Source of the DNA: Anthonomus grandis grandis
Taxonomy: Eukaryota; Arthropoda; Insecta; Coleoptera; Curculionidae
Assembly: GCF_022605725.1 (NCBI RefSeq)
Contig: NC_065551.1
Coordinates: 3,410,001 to 3,474,000, forward strand
Reading direction: 5' to 3'
Length of the DNA stretch: 64,000 nucleotides
Shown: positions 1 to 11,109 of the stretch, piece after piece
Layout: each line of letters opens with the position of its first letter
Position numbering within the stretch: the first letter of the stretch is position 1
Made by a program: the position numbers and the translations under genes
Notes under the pieces: generated by a model
Seen by the model: the letters and a program-made list of their open reading frames with translations, nothing else
The model's database searches: none
What the model was told of the DNA's origin: nothing

Positions 1-540
1 ATTACGTATGCAAAATTTACTCGCGGGAAAGACATTCGAGCTTTTGTCTATCGAAGTCGACCAGCTATTTTATTATGCTGTTGAGGGTTATTGTTTATTG
101 ACACGCTTGATCTGGTCGGCCGCAATACATCTTCAGTTTTGTTTCGTTTTGATGAATCTGCATTTGGTGTGGGCGCGTGCTATAGTAATTTAATAATTAG
201 TATTTTTATTTTTGGGTGTATAGAAAAGGTTTTTTAGTGGATATTTTAGTGGTTATTTATGAACGACTGTTCGATATTGGCAATTGTATTTTAGTTGTGT
301 TTTTTGTAAGTAGTATTTATTTTTATCTATCTATCTTTTAATGCTAGTAGTAATTATTTTTTTCGTTTTTATATCACTACATAATTTTTCTCTTTGAGTT
401 AATATTTCATGCGCTTTCATTCTCTATTTCATTAAAGTGAATAATATTGAATACACATTTTTTTCTAATTAACGATTTTTATTGTTTGTCGACCCGAAAA
501 AAAAGTTCACGCTTCGCCACTGCGAAATATAATAGGTGCG
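1..540. other. AT-rich DNA without a recognisable gene
   Basis: I see no conserved protein, RNA gene or clear repeat here. The short open frame near the left edge has no recognisable domain. The 5' end of the Harbinger element that follows probably lies in this stretch, but I could not match its terminal inverted repeat. Confidence 0.5.
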
Positions 541-2355
541 TCAACTTGTTTGTTATAAGAATGGATTGCCGAAGATCAACCAATGTTTAAAAATCATTTA
601 AGAATGTCTGCAGCACAATTTGAATAGCTACTTGAAAAAGTGGCGCCACTAATTCAAAAAGAAAATAAAAATATGAGAGAAAGTATTTGCCCCAGGCTAA
701 AACTGCACATTGTACTTAGATATCTTGCAGCAGGCGATTGCTTTGCAACACTAGAAGCATTATACCGTGTACCAAAATGTTCTATCTTTCAGTTTTTACC
801 AGAAGTATTGGACGCTATTTACAAAGTTCTTAAAGTATATTTAAAGGTAAGTAGTAGTTAGGTATAATATGGTTATATTACATTAAAATAATAAGGCACA
901 TACTTTTAATATAATCTGTGAATATAATGAATATTTATTTACTGGTAATCAACAGTAGACAAGGCTTGTGACAATATATCCTGAGATGTCTGTTCTGGGT
1001 TAGTTTCGTTTTAGACAGCACTTTCTACAAAGTTCGGCAGCTTAGGCGACTGTAATGTTGAAGGAATAGGGGTGGCAGAGTAGGAATTTATTACATAGGA
1101 TGTTGTCGAGTTTGGCATCTGACTATTCGGCGAAGGCGAGTAGGTCTATTGTGGAGAATATTGGGAAAGGGGTCCAGGGGCATCCGTTTCAGTTGTGTTG
1201 ACTGACTTTTACAGAAGTGATCAAATTCATGCTCACTTTCTGTGGCAAAATTATATGCAGGAAGTGCAGATAATTTATCAATCGTCCTTTCTACATTCTC
1301 AACTTCAGAAAAACGGCTCTTTTTTGAAGATGGAGCTTTCCAGTCTCTCTGGGTGTTATCTTTTGTGACTCTTTTATGTGCATCGTCATTTGCTAATGCT
1401 TCTACAGGTGTGGCATCTGTATCGTCAATATCTTGAGTCGGGCTTGATTTACGATGTGGAATCTGAAATAAATAGATATTGTTTATTAAATTGAATGGTA
1501 CACGTTCATACATATTTTTTTATTCATGCACAATTTTTTTTTAAAGTACAACATTTTTTTTACATCGTTTATTCATTGCAGGTTGGCACTATAATGGAGG
1601 AGTGGGAAAAAGTAATGAAGGATTACTACACTCTTTGGTACTTTCCTAATTGTTGCGGGGCTATGGACGGCAAACATGTTGCGATACGGTGCCCTAAGAA
1701 GAGCGGTTCTTATTTTTTTAACTATAAAAAAAACGTTTAGTGTCATTCTTTTTGCAATTGTAGATGCTAACTACAACTTTTTATATATTGATGTCGGTAC
1801 GAATGATAGAGCAAACGATGCACTAGTATTTTTCAAATGCACATTTAATGAAGCCTTTGAGAATAATTGGCTAAATATACCAAAAAATGGTGTCGACGCT
1901 TTTCCTCTTAGAACCTATCTCTTAAAACCTTACAGCAAAAAATCATTATACGACGAAGAAAAGATATTTAATTACCGGCTATCCAGGGCGCGTCGCGTGG
2001 TAGAAATGCGATTGGCATTCTCGTGTCGCGTTTTCGAATATTTGAAAAGGCCTTTCCGCTGCAAGTAGAAACAACTGAACTAATAGTGAAAAACAACATG
2101 AGGTGTTCTTCATAACTCAGGACAACTTCTTCTCGACAAAACCCATACTTTAATGCAGAATTGGTTGATACTGAACTATGGGAGCAAGGCAGGATTTTAT
2201 CTGGAAATTGGCGGCAGGTTACACATGATGGTCTTAGAGATATTAAACTCACGATAAGTAACAACTCTAAGAGATCTGCTACAGACTTGCGTGAAAATTA
2301 CGCAAAAGAGTTTTGTTCCACAGAAATTGTCCCGTGGCAATGGAAAATGATTTAA
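541..2355 (+). pseudogene. PIF/Harbinger transposase (HARBI1-like), two exons, broken
   Basis: This is a DDE-type endonuclease that would cut and paste its own DNA element. Exon 1 runs to 846 and exon 2 starts at 1582. The donor GTAAGT at 847 and the acceptor after TTCATTGCAG join in phase 0. Exon 1 shows the Harbinger N-terminal segment (NMRES, LRYLAAGDCFATL). Exon 2 shows FPNCCGAMDGKHV, which carries the first catalytic Asp, then NYKK and DANYNFLYIDVG with the second Asp. The C-terminal piece ends in VPWQWK. It is inactive: a TAG stop interrupts exon 1 near 626, an indel in the A-run near 1730 shifts the frame, and further breaks follow 2068. Its intron holds an exon of the opposite-strand MADF gene. 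Confidence 0.85.
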
Positions 2356-2833
2356 ACTCCAATAATTTAAATTTCTTTATGATTTACGTTGCTAATATAG
2401 TTATTTAAGTGAGATTTTATTGGAAATCTCCAATAATCACACCTCTTATTTTGGAAATATTGAGTAGACAAAGAATCATACTTACTTTAGTTGCTGTGCT
2501 AGTCCTTGGTACACATACTGCATTTAAAAAAGAATCTGCTAGTTTATACCAAAAAAGTTTAGGTACGTAAATATCATCTGACCCAACTCCACTCTTTGTT
2601 GACTGATTCACTTTAGCCAGCTCGGATGAGTATCTTGTACGGATTGTTTTTATTTTTAATTTAACATCTTCAACTGTGACCTTTTCGATATTTAACTCGT
2701 CGACGATTTCCTTTAAAGCTCTTTCTCGGACAGTTTTACTTTTATACTCTTCTATTTTCGTATTACACAAGCACTGTCGGTCTTTAATTAAGTTCAAAAT
2801 TAACGGAGTATGATCTTCCTTCCACTTAAATGT
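1091..2833 (-). CDS. MADF-domain companion protein of the Harbinger element
   Basis: This is a DNA-binding accessory protein of the kind that accompanies Harbinger transposases. The exon at 2833-2486 encodes a MADF domain (WKEDHTPLI, then ERALKEIV, IRTRYSSELAKV, SGVGSDDIYVPKLFWY). It ends at a GTAAGT donor. The exon at 1462-1091 follows the acceptor TATTTCAG in the same phase 0. That exon encodes a Ser/Thr-rich linker and a BESS-like tail (SEHEFDHFCKSQS), and ends at TAA. The joined frame has no internal stop. The start codon is not seen: upstream of the Trp the frame soon meets TAA, so a further 5' exon or a lost start is likely. The intron holds transposase exon 2 on the other strand. Confidence 0.7.
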
Positions 2834-2989
2834 TTAATAATTTTACGTTGTAGAACGCTGATAAAAATGCTATAAACAACTAGCCGCAGTAAATAACAGC
2901 CACCAATCATGCTAGATTTTCAACCATTCATTAATCACTGTACGCCGCGCCGGGAATGTTTACATGGTTCACTTTTAATGATTCATCCG

Positions 2990-3165
2990 CGATGAATCAC
3001 CGAAAGTGAAACAAAGTAGAGCGGGTTCAATTTTATTTCATCTTCATCTTGGATGATCACTTTCGATGAATACTAGTTTAGACGATTCACTTCTATTTCA
3101 CTTTCGATGATTCATCCGAAATGATCACCCAAATTGAACACCCAAATTGAACCGTCTAAACGCGC
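2990..3165. repeat. Subterminal repeat cluster at the Harbinger right side
   Basis: Short motifs related to GATTCATCCG and GATGATCAC recur several times in both orientations. GTTTAGACG at 3076-3084 is mirrored by CGTCTAAAC at 3153-3161. Such clusters are typical of transposase-binding ends. A matching left end was not found, so assignment to the Harbinger element rests on position. Confidence 0.4.
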
Positions 3166-4040
3166 CTTAAGTTTTCGGTTATGTATCTGCCCATTGCGTC
3201 GGATAGCAACCGCAAGCTGCAGCGGCTGGCAGTGCGGCTTGTTAGTTACTTTTTAGTTCTTCTTCTTCTGTTGTGGGTGTCTGTTGTGGTTGTGTAGCGA
3301 CTTAGACTATTAACCATGTACTATTCCCTCTGCTGGCGTCTGTACTTTAGCAGGGCTCCTTTTTCTTTTTAGCTTCCCTTTACCAATCTTTGCTGGCTTA
3401 AGGGGAGCTGATTTTTTTGTGTTCTCACGCCCTCGCTATGTAGAATGGGTTGAGGCTCTTCTGTTTCGAGGCACAGTCAGGGGCGTACCCAGGTAGAGGC
3501 AGGGAGGACAACTGCCTCCCCCTGCCCTCTATCTTCTTCCAGGGAAAGGGCAGGAACCTCCCCCTAGAAGATAAAATAAACGCCAATTTTCCTGGCAAGT
3601 AGGATTAAAAACGTGTTATCTACTCGCAAAATGAAATCAGTTATTTTGATTTAATATTTTTTTATTTATAATTTACAACATTCGACATAGTATATTATCA
3701 GCGACTTAATATAATTTAAATCTCCCGCGAAACCGTCGCCTCTCGTAGTTTCTAGGATTAAAGCCGAATATAATTGGAAGAAAACAACATCTAGCGCTAT
3801 CTAGTTACGGGCGACAGTACTTTTTCCAGTAAAGAGAAGAAGAGAAATCTGAAATAGCATCAATTTATACGGTCAATAGCGACATCTTCTATTGAATAAC
3901 AATACCACGAAGAAGGTTCTAGCTGGAAAGGAAAGGCAGTGATAGCAAGTATGAGACAAGGACGGAAATAGAGTCGAGAGTCGAGTATTTTCTACGTATT
4001 TCAGGAGCCGGAATATTTGATTATTTAAGTGGGATCATGA

Positions 4041-4375
4041 GGCAGAGCAAGACATTCAGTTCAACGAGAAAACGAATACAAATCAATTCAATCTCAATAG
4101 CGCATTTAGGGAACTAAATTCACTCATAAATTTAAACGAAGCTCTTAAGGCAGTACAACAATTTACACAAATCCTTCGAGAGGGAGGCGATACCTCAAAG
4201 GACAAGTTTGAAATTATGACACATTTCTTCAACGAAATTTTGCCTAACTATAAAATTTAGTGTTTTCAGGATGCATGTTGGAATGTTAATGGAATAATTA
4301 ACAAACTTGGGGAGTTTATTGATTTCATAAATTCGCGCAGGATAGATATTATGATTGTCACTGAAACAAAATGAT
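4041..4375 (+). pseudogene. Non-LTR retrotransposon piece: end of ORF1 and start of endonuclease
   Basis: An open frame at about 4045-4260 encodes a gag-like tail (SAFRELNSLINLNEALKAV, then KFEIMTHFFNEILPNY) and ends at TAG. It is followed by a frame with CWNVNGIINKLGEFIDFIN and IMIVTETK, the N-terminal signature of an apurinic endonuclease domain, which stops at TGA near 4373. The arrangement matches the ORF1/ORF2 junction of a Jockey-like LINE. The rest of ORF2 is absent. No target duplication was identified. Confidence 0.6.
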
Positions 4376-4462
4376 CTAACACGAGTATTATCTGATATGA
4401 GATTTAATTAATGTTTACTACGCAACAATTGGAGACTGGAAATATTACTCTGTGGATATCAA

Positions 4463-6859
4463 ATGGATATCAGAAAATTCTTTGAAAGAGGTAAGTCAAA
4501 ACAAAACAAAACCTAATATGATTATTTGATTTCTTTGTTCAAACCACAAATTTAATGAATTTTGAATATCGCAATTTTACTCTTACTCATAGCAAGTCCA
4601 AAGTAAATGATATTTGAATTATTATAGGTATCTTGATTTTTTATTTTCCGTATTTTCGTCCTATGCCTAAACACCGTAAGAGTAATTTTGTGTATCCATT
4701 TTTTAGGGACAACACGCGAAAAAAGAAAAAAGGTCAGGAAAGTAGCAGTGGAAGCGGAAGCGATGAAAATGACAAATATAATAAAACTACTCATGTAATG
4801 CCAAGATCATTGCCTGCTAACATTGGACAAGCGTCACATTCTCCAGCAGAACCTGTAAATTTATCTGTTGCCAACTATTGCTCTCCATCAACGTCCCAAC
4901 AAATTTATGACATCAACGTCGATCCTGAAATTATAGTGGACGATGGCTATCATGAAAATGGTCTGGGTCGTTATGTTGGCTACCCAGCTATCGACTGAAA
5001 AGAAGAGGGAGTTGTTAAAAAATCCTTGGATCCCGCCCAGAAATTAAGATTTTGAAAGTAATGCAAGCCATTTGAAATGAAAATTTAATCATGCTTGGTT
5101 GGATCAATATGCACCATGGCTAGTATATTCGAAGGGACTAAAAGGTGCTCTTCGTAAGCATCGTGTCTTGTTCCCTCCGCCCATCAGCACTGTGGGAGGA
5201 ATTTTAGGATCATTTATGGTCATTATGTCCATATAAAGTTCAAAAATATGCATGAAGACTACTGAAAGCATGCAACGACCAAACTTCACCTAACAGCGAC
5301 AAGTGCTGCTGACAATTTTCTTGAAAATTTTCCTGTAGACATTTAACTGCAAAGTGGACACCAAAAAGCAATCGATGAAAACAGACATTGACAGATTGTC
5401 ATCAATTTTTTCTTGTATAGTATTTTGCGGTACACATGATATGCTTCTTAGGGGAAAACCAACAGATGAAGGAGTTTTATTAGATTTATTGAAGTCGAGA
5501 ATCAATTCAGAGGACCACAAATTAAAGAGTCGCCTGGAAAAGTGCGCGTCGCAATGCAGTTTACACATCGCCAAAAATACAAAACGAATTGATAAATTTA
5601 TGTGGCGAAGTTATTAAGGAGAATATAATAAGTGGGGTTCAGAAGACCATGGCTTACGCAGTCTTAGCTGATAAAACAGCAGATGTAGCTGGAAAAGAAC
5701 ACCTGTCAATAGGCGTGCGATTCTACGACGAAAGCAAAAGGAAAATCAGAGAAGAATTTGTAGGGTTCGTTGAACTAAAAGCACAAAATGCTTTAACAAT
5801 TGCCGAAACAGTTGACAATCTCTTGATTAGTTCTAACGTCCCAACCGAAGATTGCGTAGGGTTTGGATTCGATGGCTGTTTTACAATGGCAGGAAAAGAT
5901 ACCGTCGTGCTTTATATTTTCATTATTCAAGTCACAAACTTAACCTTGTTGTGAATGATGCGAATGCAGTGCCAGAAATTAGAAATACTGTCGCCACTCT
6001 CAGAAAGTTATAACTTTTTTCAGAAAATCGACTACACGTCGAAACTACGCTCCAAACCTATCACGATTGTGTGAGACGAGATGGTCCGAAAAATATAAAT
6101 TAATCAGAAAGTTTTCTCAAAATTTCCCAGAACTTGTGATATCTCTAGAAACGTTATCCCTAGAGGGAAATTTTGCCACTAGAAAATCTGCATATCAGTT
6201 GCATTCAGCCGTTACAAAACCAGTGTTTATTATTGCTCTACAAACAATAGCCAAATATTCAGCAGTTTTAGAACTAGTACTTAGCCAAGCTAAATCAATC
6301 GACATGATCTGGGTGGGGGAACACATAAAAAATATCAAGGACATTCTCAGAAATGACCGCGAGTTTCCTGATAGAATAAGTAATGAAATGCTTCAAAAAG
6401 CGCGAGCTGTTGCAATGGATTTGAACATAGAAATTTCGGTTCCACGTCTTGCTTACAAGCAAACACATAGAAGAATCCGCCATCAGACAATGATAACAAA
6501 TATTGGCGGCGTTCCCTGATAATACCATACATTGATTTACTCATTTCATCATTCGATTCTCCTAGGAAAATACTCCGGCGTTTGCTTTAAGTAAGCTTCA
6601 TCCCTTGTATATGACCAAGACCAAAACCAGCATTACAGACGTACACAAGAACGCAGAATCATTTCAAGAATTTTATAACCTGAATATCACCGGAGAACTG
6701 AACCTTTGGCATAATTTATGGGCGAAGAAGGCTTTATCAGATGATCAATTAAGGGAGATAGAAGTAGTTGATCTATTCAATGAAGCCAACATTTTTTACC
6801 CAGCTGTCAGAAAGGCATTGTTTATTTTAAGCACTATCGGACGAATGGTCATAATATAA
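4463..6859 (+). pseudogene. hAT transposase (ZMYM1/P52rIPK-like, TTF zinc finger), decayed
   Basis: This is the transposase of the hAT element. A likely first exon at 4463-4490 starts MDIRKFFER and is followed by GTAAGT. Coding resumes after the acceptor TTTTTTAG at 4706 with a Lys/Ser-rich linker, although the phase is off by one. Next come the TTF-type finger region (ELLKNPWIPP; WLVYSKGLKGALRKH; VLFPP), then DNFLENFPVDI, the DDE core (MAYAVLADKTADVAGKEHLSIGVRF; CVGFGFDG), the LCETRWSEKY segment, and the C-terminal dimerisation region (ANIFYPAVRKALFILSTI). At least five frameshifts or stops separate these pieces, for example near 5290, 5610, 5955 and 6520. It cannot be functional. Confidence 0.75.
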
Positions 6860-7089
6860 TCTAAATATCTCGAAAAGGATAACGCGTATCTGGATTTTTG
6901 AAGTATACCTTTTTCAAGCAGAACTGTTTGCAATGCATATTTTAAATAAAAAGTTAAATTATATCAAGCCTAAAAAAAATCAGCCTTACAGAATTTAAAG
7001 AAAATAAAAAAGGTTTTGGGTGGCGCCCTCTATGACAAAATTCTAAAAAACGTTAATTTTAAGATTTGTTGTATACCATGTGTCGAAGA

Positions 7090-7640
7090 TAAGGATGTCT
7101 ATTATGGAGATCTTGGAAAACAACAGTTCCCCATAGGATTATCTGGTCGGACGAGAGTATGGAATTTTTAACTGGAGAAATATCTATTGTTGGTCAAGGG
7201 ACAATCCCTCAATATACCGAATGGCTAGGCATCAGCACCATTTTGGTTTTAATATGTGGTTTTGGAACAAATTTATTGGGCCTTTTTTACGACAACTCAT
7301 TTTTCCAGAGCATTATCGCAATTTATTGGAACCCGATTTGGAAGAACCCTCGGACAACTTATCGCTTGCAAGGGTTAGAAACTGTTGATTTTAGCAGGAT
7401 CGTATTCCCACGCAAAATGTCCTGATCATGCGTGAGTATTTATTGAACAGATTTCATGTATAGGTTCAACAGTTTCGTGGCCCTCTTGTTCGCTGGACAT
7501 AGTTCCGCTTGACTTTTTCCCTTGGAGTTTTGCAAAAACTATGTTTACAAGTGTGTTTTTGAATTTGAGGATCAGCTGAGGAGAATAGTTTTTGCTGCGT
7601 TCAAGAACCTTACACCTGATATGTTAAGAAATTTTTTTAT
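7090..7640 (+). pseudogene. Mariner-type transposase fragment, heavily decayed
   Basis: Shifting + strand frames give pieces found in the better copies of this window: IGPFFYDNSFF-like near 7270, then SWPSCSLDIVPLDFF near 7490-7520, which corresponds to the third catalytic Asp. The pieces are in order but broken by several stops and frameshifts. No N-terminal HTH or inverted repeats were identified. It is recognisable only by comparison with the 46 kb and 59 kb elements. Confidence 0.5.
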
Positions 7641-7835
7641 ATTCGCGTATTTTAATTTAAAATTTTGAGGCAAGAGTAATAATAACCGACTACTCCATAC
7701 TCAGCGTCATCATTTCACTGCCTACTAAACCAAACTATTAGGAATTCAATAAAAACCCATTTTGTCTAATTTAAATATTGCAGAATCATATTCTGTCATA
7801 TATCGTTGCATTCGTAATAAAATATGCTATTTAAT

Positions 7836-8247
7836 ACAGGGTATACTTTTTTTACGTGCCATATAAAAAAATTAGGTTAATGATGGTTTCTCCGAAACGA
7901 AACGTCGTATGGAGAATATCTCAATGCTGTTTTTTAGAGCTTAAAAAGTGGTCATAAGAATGTGTCTATTCCTTTAAATAATGTCGTGTTGAAAAAATAC
8001 AACGAAATCGGAAAATTTCGGTTTTTAGGCATATCTCCGGAACTACTCGGAATTTTAAAATTTTCTAAACGGCATATTGTTAAGCTTGAAAATGCGCACC
8101 TTTTCATTTAACCATCTTTGTATTTTTTTACTTTTTTAAGATCCCCATGATAGACATGCTTATCTTGGACAGACTATATAAATAATTATTGTCCATAATT
8201 TATTAAAAACGAAGAATTGGCCAAAATACATTAAATATATCACCCTG
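7836..8247. mobile_element. Probable mariner-derived MITE
   Basis: A 412 bp segment begins CAGGGTATAC just after a TA and ends ATCACCCTG followed by TG. The ends are inverted versions of the CAGGGTG terminus seen on the coding mariner-type elements of this window. There is no coding content. The right flank dinucleotide is TG rather than TA, so the duplication is imperfect. Confidence 0.4.
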
Positions 8248-8383
8248 TGATGGTGGTCTTTGACTTTCGGACTAGGAATACTTTACTTAACCTCTTTTTT
8301 TTTAAGGAATTTGCTGTTAAATCATTTACTATTATTTATGGGACATCCTGTATATCAAACTACAAATACGCAATGAATATAAG

Positions 8384-8980
8384 TTGTATATATCAAACGC
8401 CGAAAGGAATATTTCTTTGGACCCATCTAGCTTTTGGAATTTTATTGGTTCTAAGAAGGCTGGCACCAGGATTACTGGTATGATGAGGCTACCTAATGAC
8501 GTGGTAATTAATGACCCACAAGACATAGTTGATGCTCTTGCACTGTTCTTTGGTGAGGCATTTATACAATCAAATTTCATTAACCATTCGTCGACTTCTG
8601 ATAATGTGCCCCACTTTGACATTTCCAACGTTGATGCTTCCCAGATTATTTTGGCTAGTAAAAAACTCAAAAATAAGTTAACATCTGGTGTAGATGGTGT
8701 TTTCAACTTAATACTGTCAACAGAACAGATTCCTGAAATTTGGAAGACTGCTAAAATAATACCTATTTTAAAAGCTGGGGACTCATAAACTTCAGGTCAA
8801 TCTCATTACTCTGTAACTTCTCATAAATTTTCGAACTTATCCTGAATTGGTCGCTATTTAGTCACGCAAAAGAACTCATCTCTGTAGACCAACATGGATT
8901 TTTTAGCGGCTGATCATGTGTTACTAACTTATCCTGTCTGTCTAGCCACATCTGTGAATCACTTGATGTTAATACTCAAG
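8384..8980 (+). pseudogene. LINE ORF2, linker and first part of the reverse transcriptase
   Basis: The frame gives SSFWNFIGSKKAGTRITG, a linker, LTSGVDGV, then IPEIWKTAKIIPILKAGDS. After a frameshift come FRSISLLCNFS and VDQHGFFSG, the N-terminal reverse-transcriptase motifs of a Jockey-like LINE. The frame stops abruptly after SLDVNTQV at 8980. The next expected residues (DVIYTDFQKAFD) occur at 15834, so one element is split by 6.85 kb. Confidence 0.7.
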
Positions 8981-9280
8981 TTGTTATGTTATAAATATTA
9001 TCCCGGCAAGACTATCCGGTTTACAGGGGCTATTTCTAGGGAGTTGAGTTTGTTCGACAGTCTTGGTTTAAGAGTTCTAAACAACAAGAACAACTCCCTA
9101 GATCTGATAGGTTCCAGAAACCCTGTTAAATTTAAAAGATGGAACAAAAAAAAAAGAACCTATCAGGCCGGCTTCGTGGGTTCTCTGTATGGTCAGTTGC
9201 CTCAGTCACACTCACTCACTCAGCAGTAAAACACCTTAATTTAATTTAAATAGGGTGTTTATTAAAGTCTTCATACTCAA
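8981..9280 (+). repeat. 300 bp hairpin-rich repeat, copy A
   Basis: This copy is near-identical, in inverted orientation, to 15002-15302. It starts TTGTTATGTTATAAATATT and ends GTCTTCATACTCAA. It carries internal inverted repeats: CTGATAGGTTC with GAACCTATCAG, and AGGGAGTTG with CAACTCCCT. Its last 14 bp are the complement of the end of the SRSF exon next to copy B, so this copy derives from a sequence in which exon and repeat were already joined. No flanking target duplication is visible. Confidence 0.85.
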
Positions 9281-9997
9281 TAGCTTAATTTATCAGAAAC
9301 AAGGAGTTAAATCTACATGGTAAGTAAATATAAGTAAATATACAAGATGGTTTTAAAAAGGTAAACAAAAATAAATAAAAGATATATATATATATACAAG
9401 TTTATAACCCAAAGGTAGATACCTGAATTCGTCAGTGATCACTTCGGAAGCATTACATAATAAGGCGTAACATTGAATTGTTTTAATGTAGATAATTATA
9501 CCATAAATATAGTTACTTAAGTTTTAAATATTAAAATGAGAAAGTGATAATAAATTCATGTTAAATCATACAAAAAAAATCAAAAGAAGAATATGGTTAA
9601 GATTAAAAGAATGTGCTTACGGGTCAAGAAAGAATGTGCTTACGGGTCAAGTTCCATGGTGTTCTTCTTTCGGGGGCGAGAGCCCGCGATGGGCAATTTT
9701 TCACCACATAGGGCTTACGGCATGATGTGTGTTGACGGGGCTAAGGGCGGCGAAATTATTTTTCAGGCTTCAGGGCGAAATCCTCATCACTGCTGGGTCA
9801 CGGCTGGCGGTTTACACTGTCATATTTAAGGAGCCCTAAGAGAGATTTCTCAATGGAAACACGGAACACCAAATAAAATGTCACCAACGGTGAAAACTAC
9901 TTACGAAGTTTCGAGAGGCATCAAACTACTAAAACCCATCCTGCTTCAAAAATATTTCGTTGAAACTGAAGAAACACTAATGCATTTTAGTTTTAGA
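9281..9997. other. Non-coding stretch with a tandem 23 bp duplication
   Basis: No protein is recognised. A 23 bp unit ending GCTTACGGGTCAAG occurs twice in tandem at 9606-9628 and 9629-9651. The stretch around 9650-9835 is GC-richer than its surroundings. It lies between repeat copy A and the putative gypsy LTR. Confidence 0.5.
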
Positions 9998-10616
9998 TGT
10001 TATTTTAACAAAAAAGGTGCTGGCGGAGAGAGATGATAATAGATTTATTTCAAACCTCTCTCCGTCACAGCGGGCAGCACGGTTCACTCTTGACGGACGC
10101 AGGAGCTGGAAAGACCCCCAGATGCGTCGCGGAACTGCTTAAGTAGTAGTCCAAAAGACGTCTGGGCGCAAGACCGGAGATTGAGGAACTTCACTCGTTA
10201 CTTTATGGGTTTAGCCGCTATGGGCCCAACCAAAACCCATACATAGGTCACTAATAAGCAAACCATAGAGTGCCTAGTGGAAAGTACAATTACGGGCCAA
10301 ATCGTAATAATTCGACACGCGGCGCCACTGGCGTCCGCTTTAGTATACCGGTTGACCAATTCAATTGCCGTGAAATCTTCTCCATGCACAGCATATTGTA
10401 AACAATAACAAAGAATTAAAATGGTGATAATATTGATAGTGGTTTAATGAAAAATATTGGCGAATTCCATTAAGAGTCGAAGGCAATTGTAATTATGGTG
10501 GGTGTCTCAGTTTTGAAAGAAAAATTTAGAATAAAGTCATTTTTAAATATTTTAACCAAATGAATAAAAGTTAGGATTCTCCAGATCCCGTCTAAAGCGT
10601 AATTAATCCTGCAACA
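9998..10616 (-). repeat. Putative 3' LTR of the Ty3/gypsy element
   Basis: On the - strand this begins TGTTGCAGG directly after the polypurine tract and may end AAAATAACA at 9998, giving TG...CA borders. An AATAAA lies on the - strand at 10054-10059. The inner border is supported by the tract. The outer border is a guess, because the 5' LTR is absent and cannot be compared. Confidence 0.45.
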
Positions 10617-10633
10617 ACTTCCCCTCTTCCCCC
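10617..10633 (-). other. Polypurine tract of the gypsy element
   Basis: On the - strand the run GGGGGAAGAGGGGAAGT lies about 480 bp downstream of the pol stop, in the position of the primer for plus-strand synthesis. The 480 bp in between (10634-11109) has no recognisable gene, so no env-like frame is present. Confidence 0.65.
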
Positions 10634-11109
10634 AAGAGAATTACCAGAAAAGTAATTCTCATGCGAAGAGAAGTAAGCATCCAACTGGGAAGAGAAGTAA
10701 AGAATGTGCGAACAATCTAATTATTTGAAAATGCTATTCAAGCATTAAAATAAGTCAGAAAAATTAAAACTTCAAATTGATTGACTCATGGAATAATAAT
10801 ACTATAATAACCAACGAAATACCAAATAACACAAAATTTCTAGTAATTTCTGATAGAATTCCTAATCGGAAATCTAAAATGCTTCAAGTGGTAGGCCTTC
10901 ACCACAAGAAACTTCACTAGAAAGAGAAAAACAAACAAGGTAGCTACTATCCAATAACCGCAAAAACATCAAAATACCCAGTCCGCACAGCTTTGAGGAA
11001 AGAAACTGGAGAAAAAGAAATTATATTTGAATTGAAAAATCAAAAGAACTAATAAGTAAAACACAAAAAAAAAACATACGTCCCGACCAGTAAGCAAAAT
11101 CGATAAAGT

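Larger units (their letters stand above)
3478..6859 (+). mobile_element. hAT DNA transposon, 5' end present, 3' end lost
   Basis: The sequence CAGGGGCGTACCCAGG at 3478 is a hAT-type left terminus. It is followed at once by a CAGGGAGG/CCTCCCCCTG hairpin. The transposase remnant begins about 1 kb later. No matching right terminus (ending CCTGGGTACGCCCCTG) appears after the transposase, so the right end is deleted. A LINE fragment (4041-4375) is lodged between the left end and the transposase. Confidence 0.6.

Noticed and set aside
10198..10389. A small - strand open frame in the putative gypsy LTR
   Set aside because: It has no domain and lies in sequence better explained as LTR.
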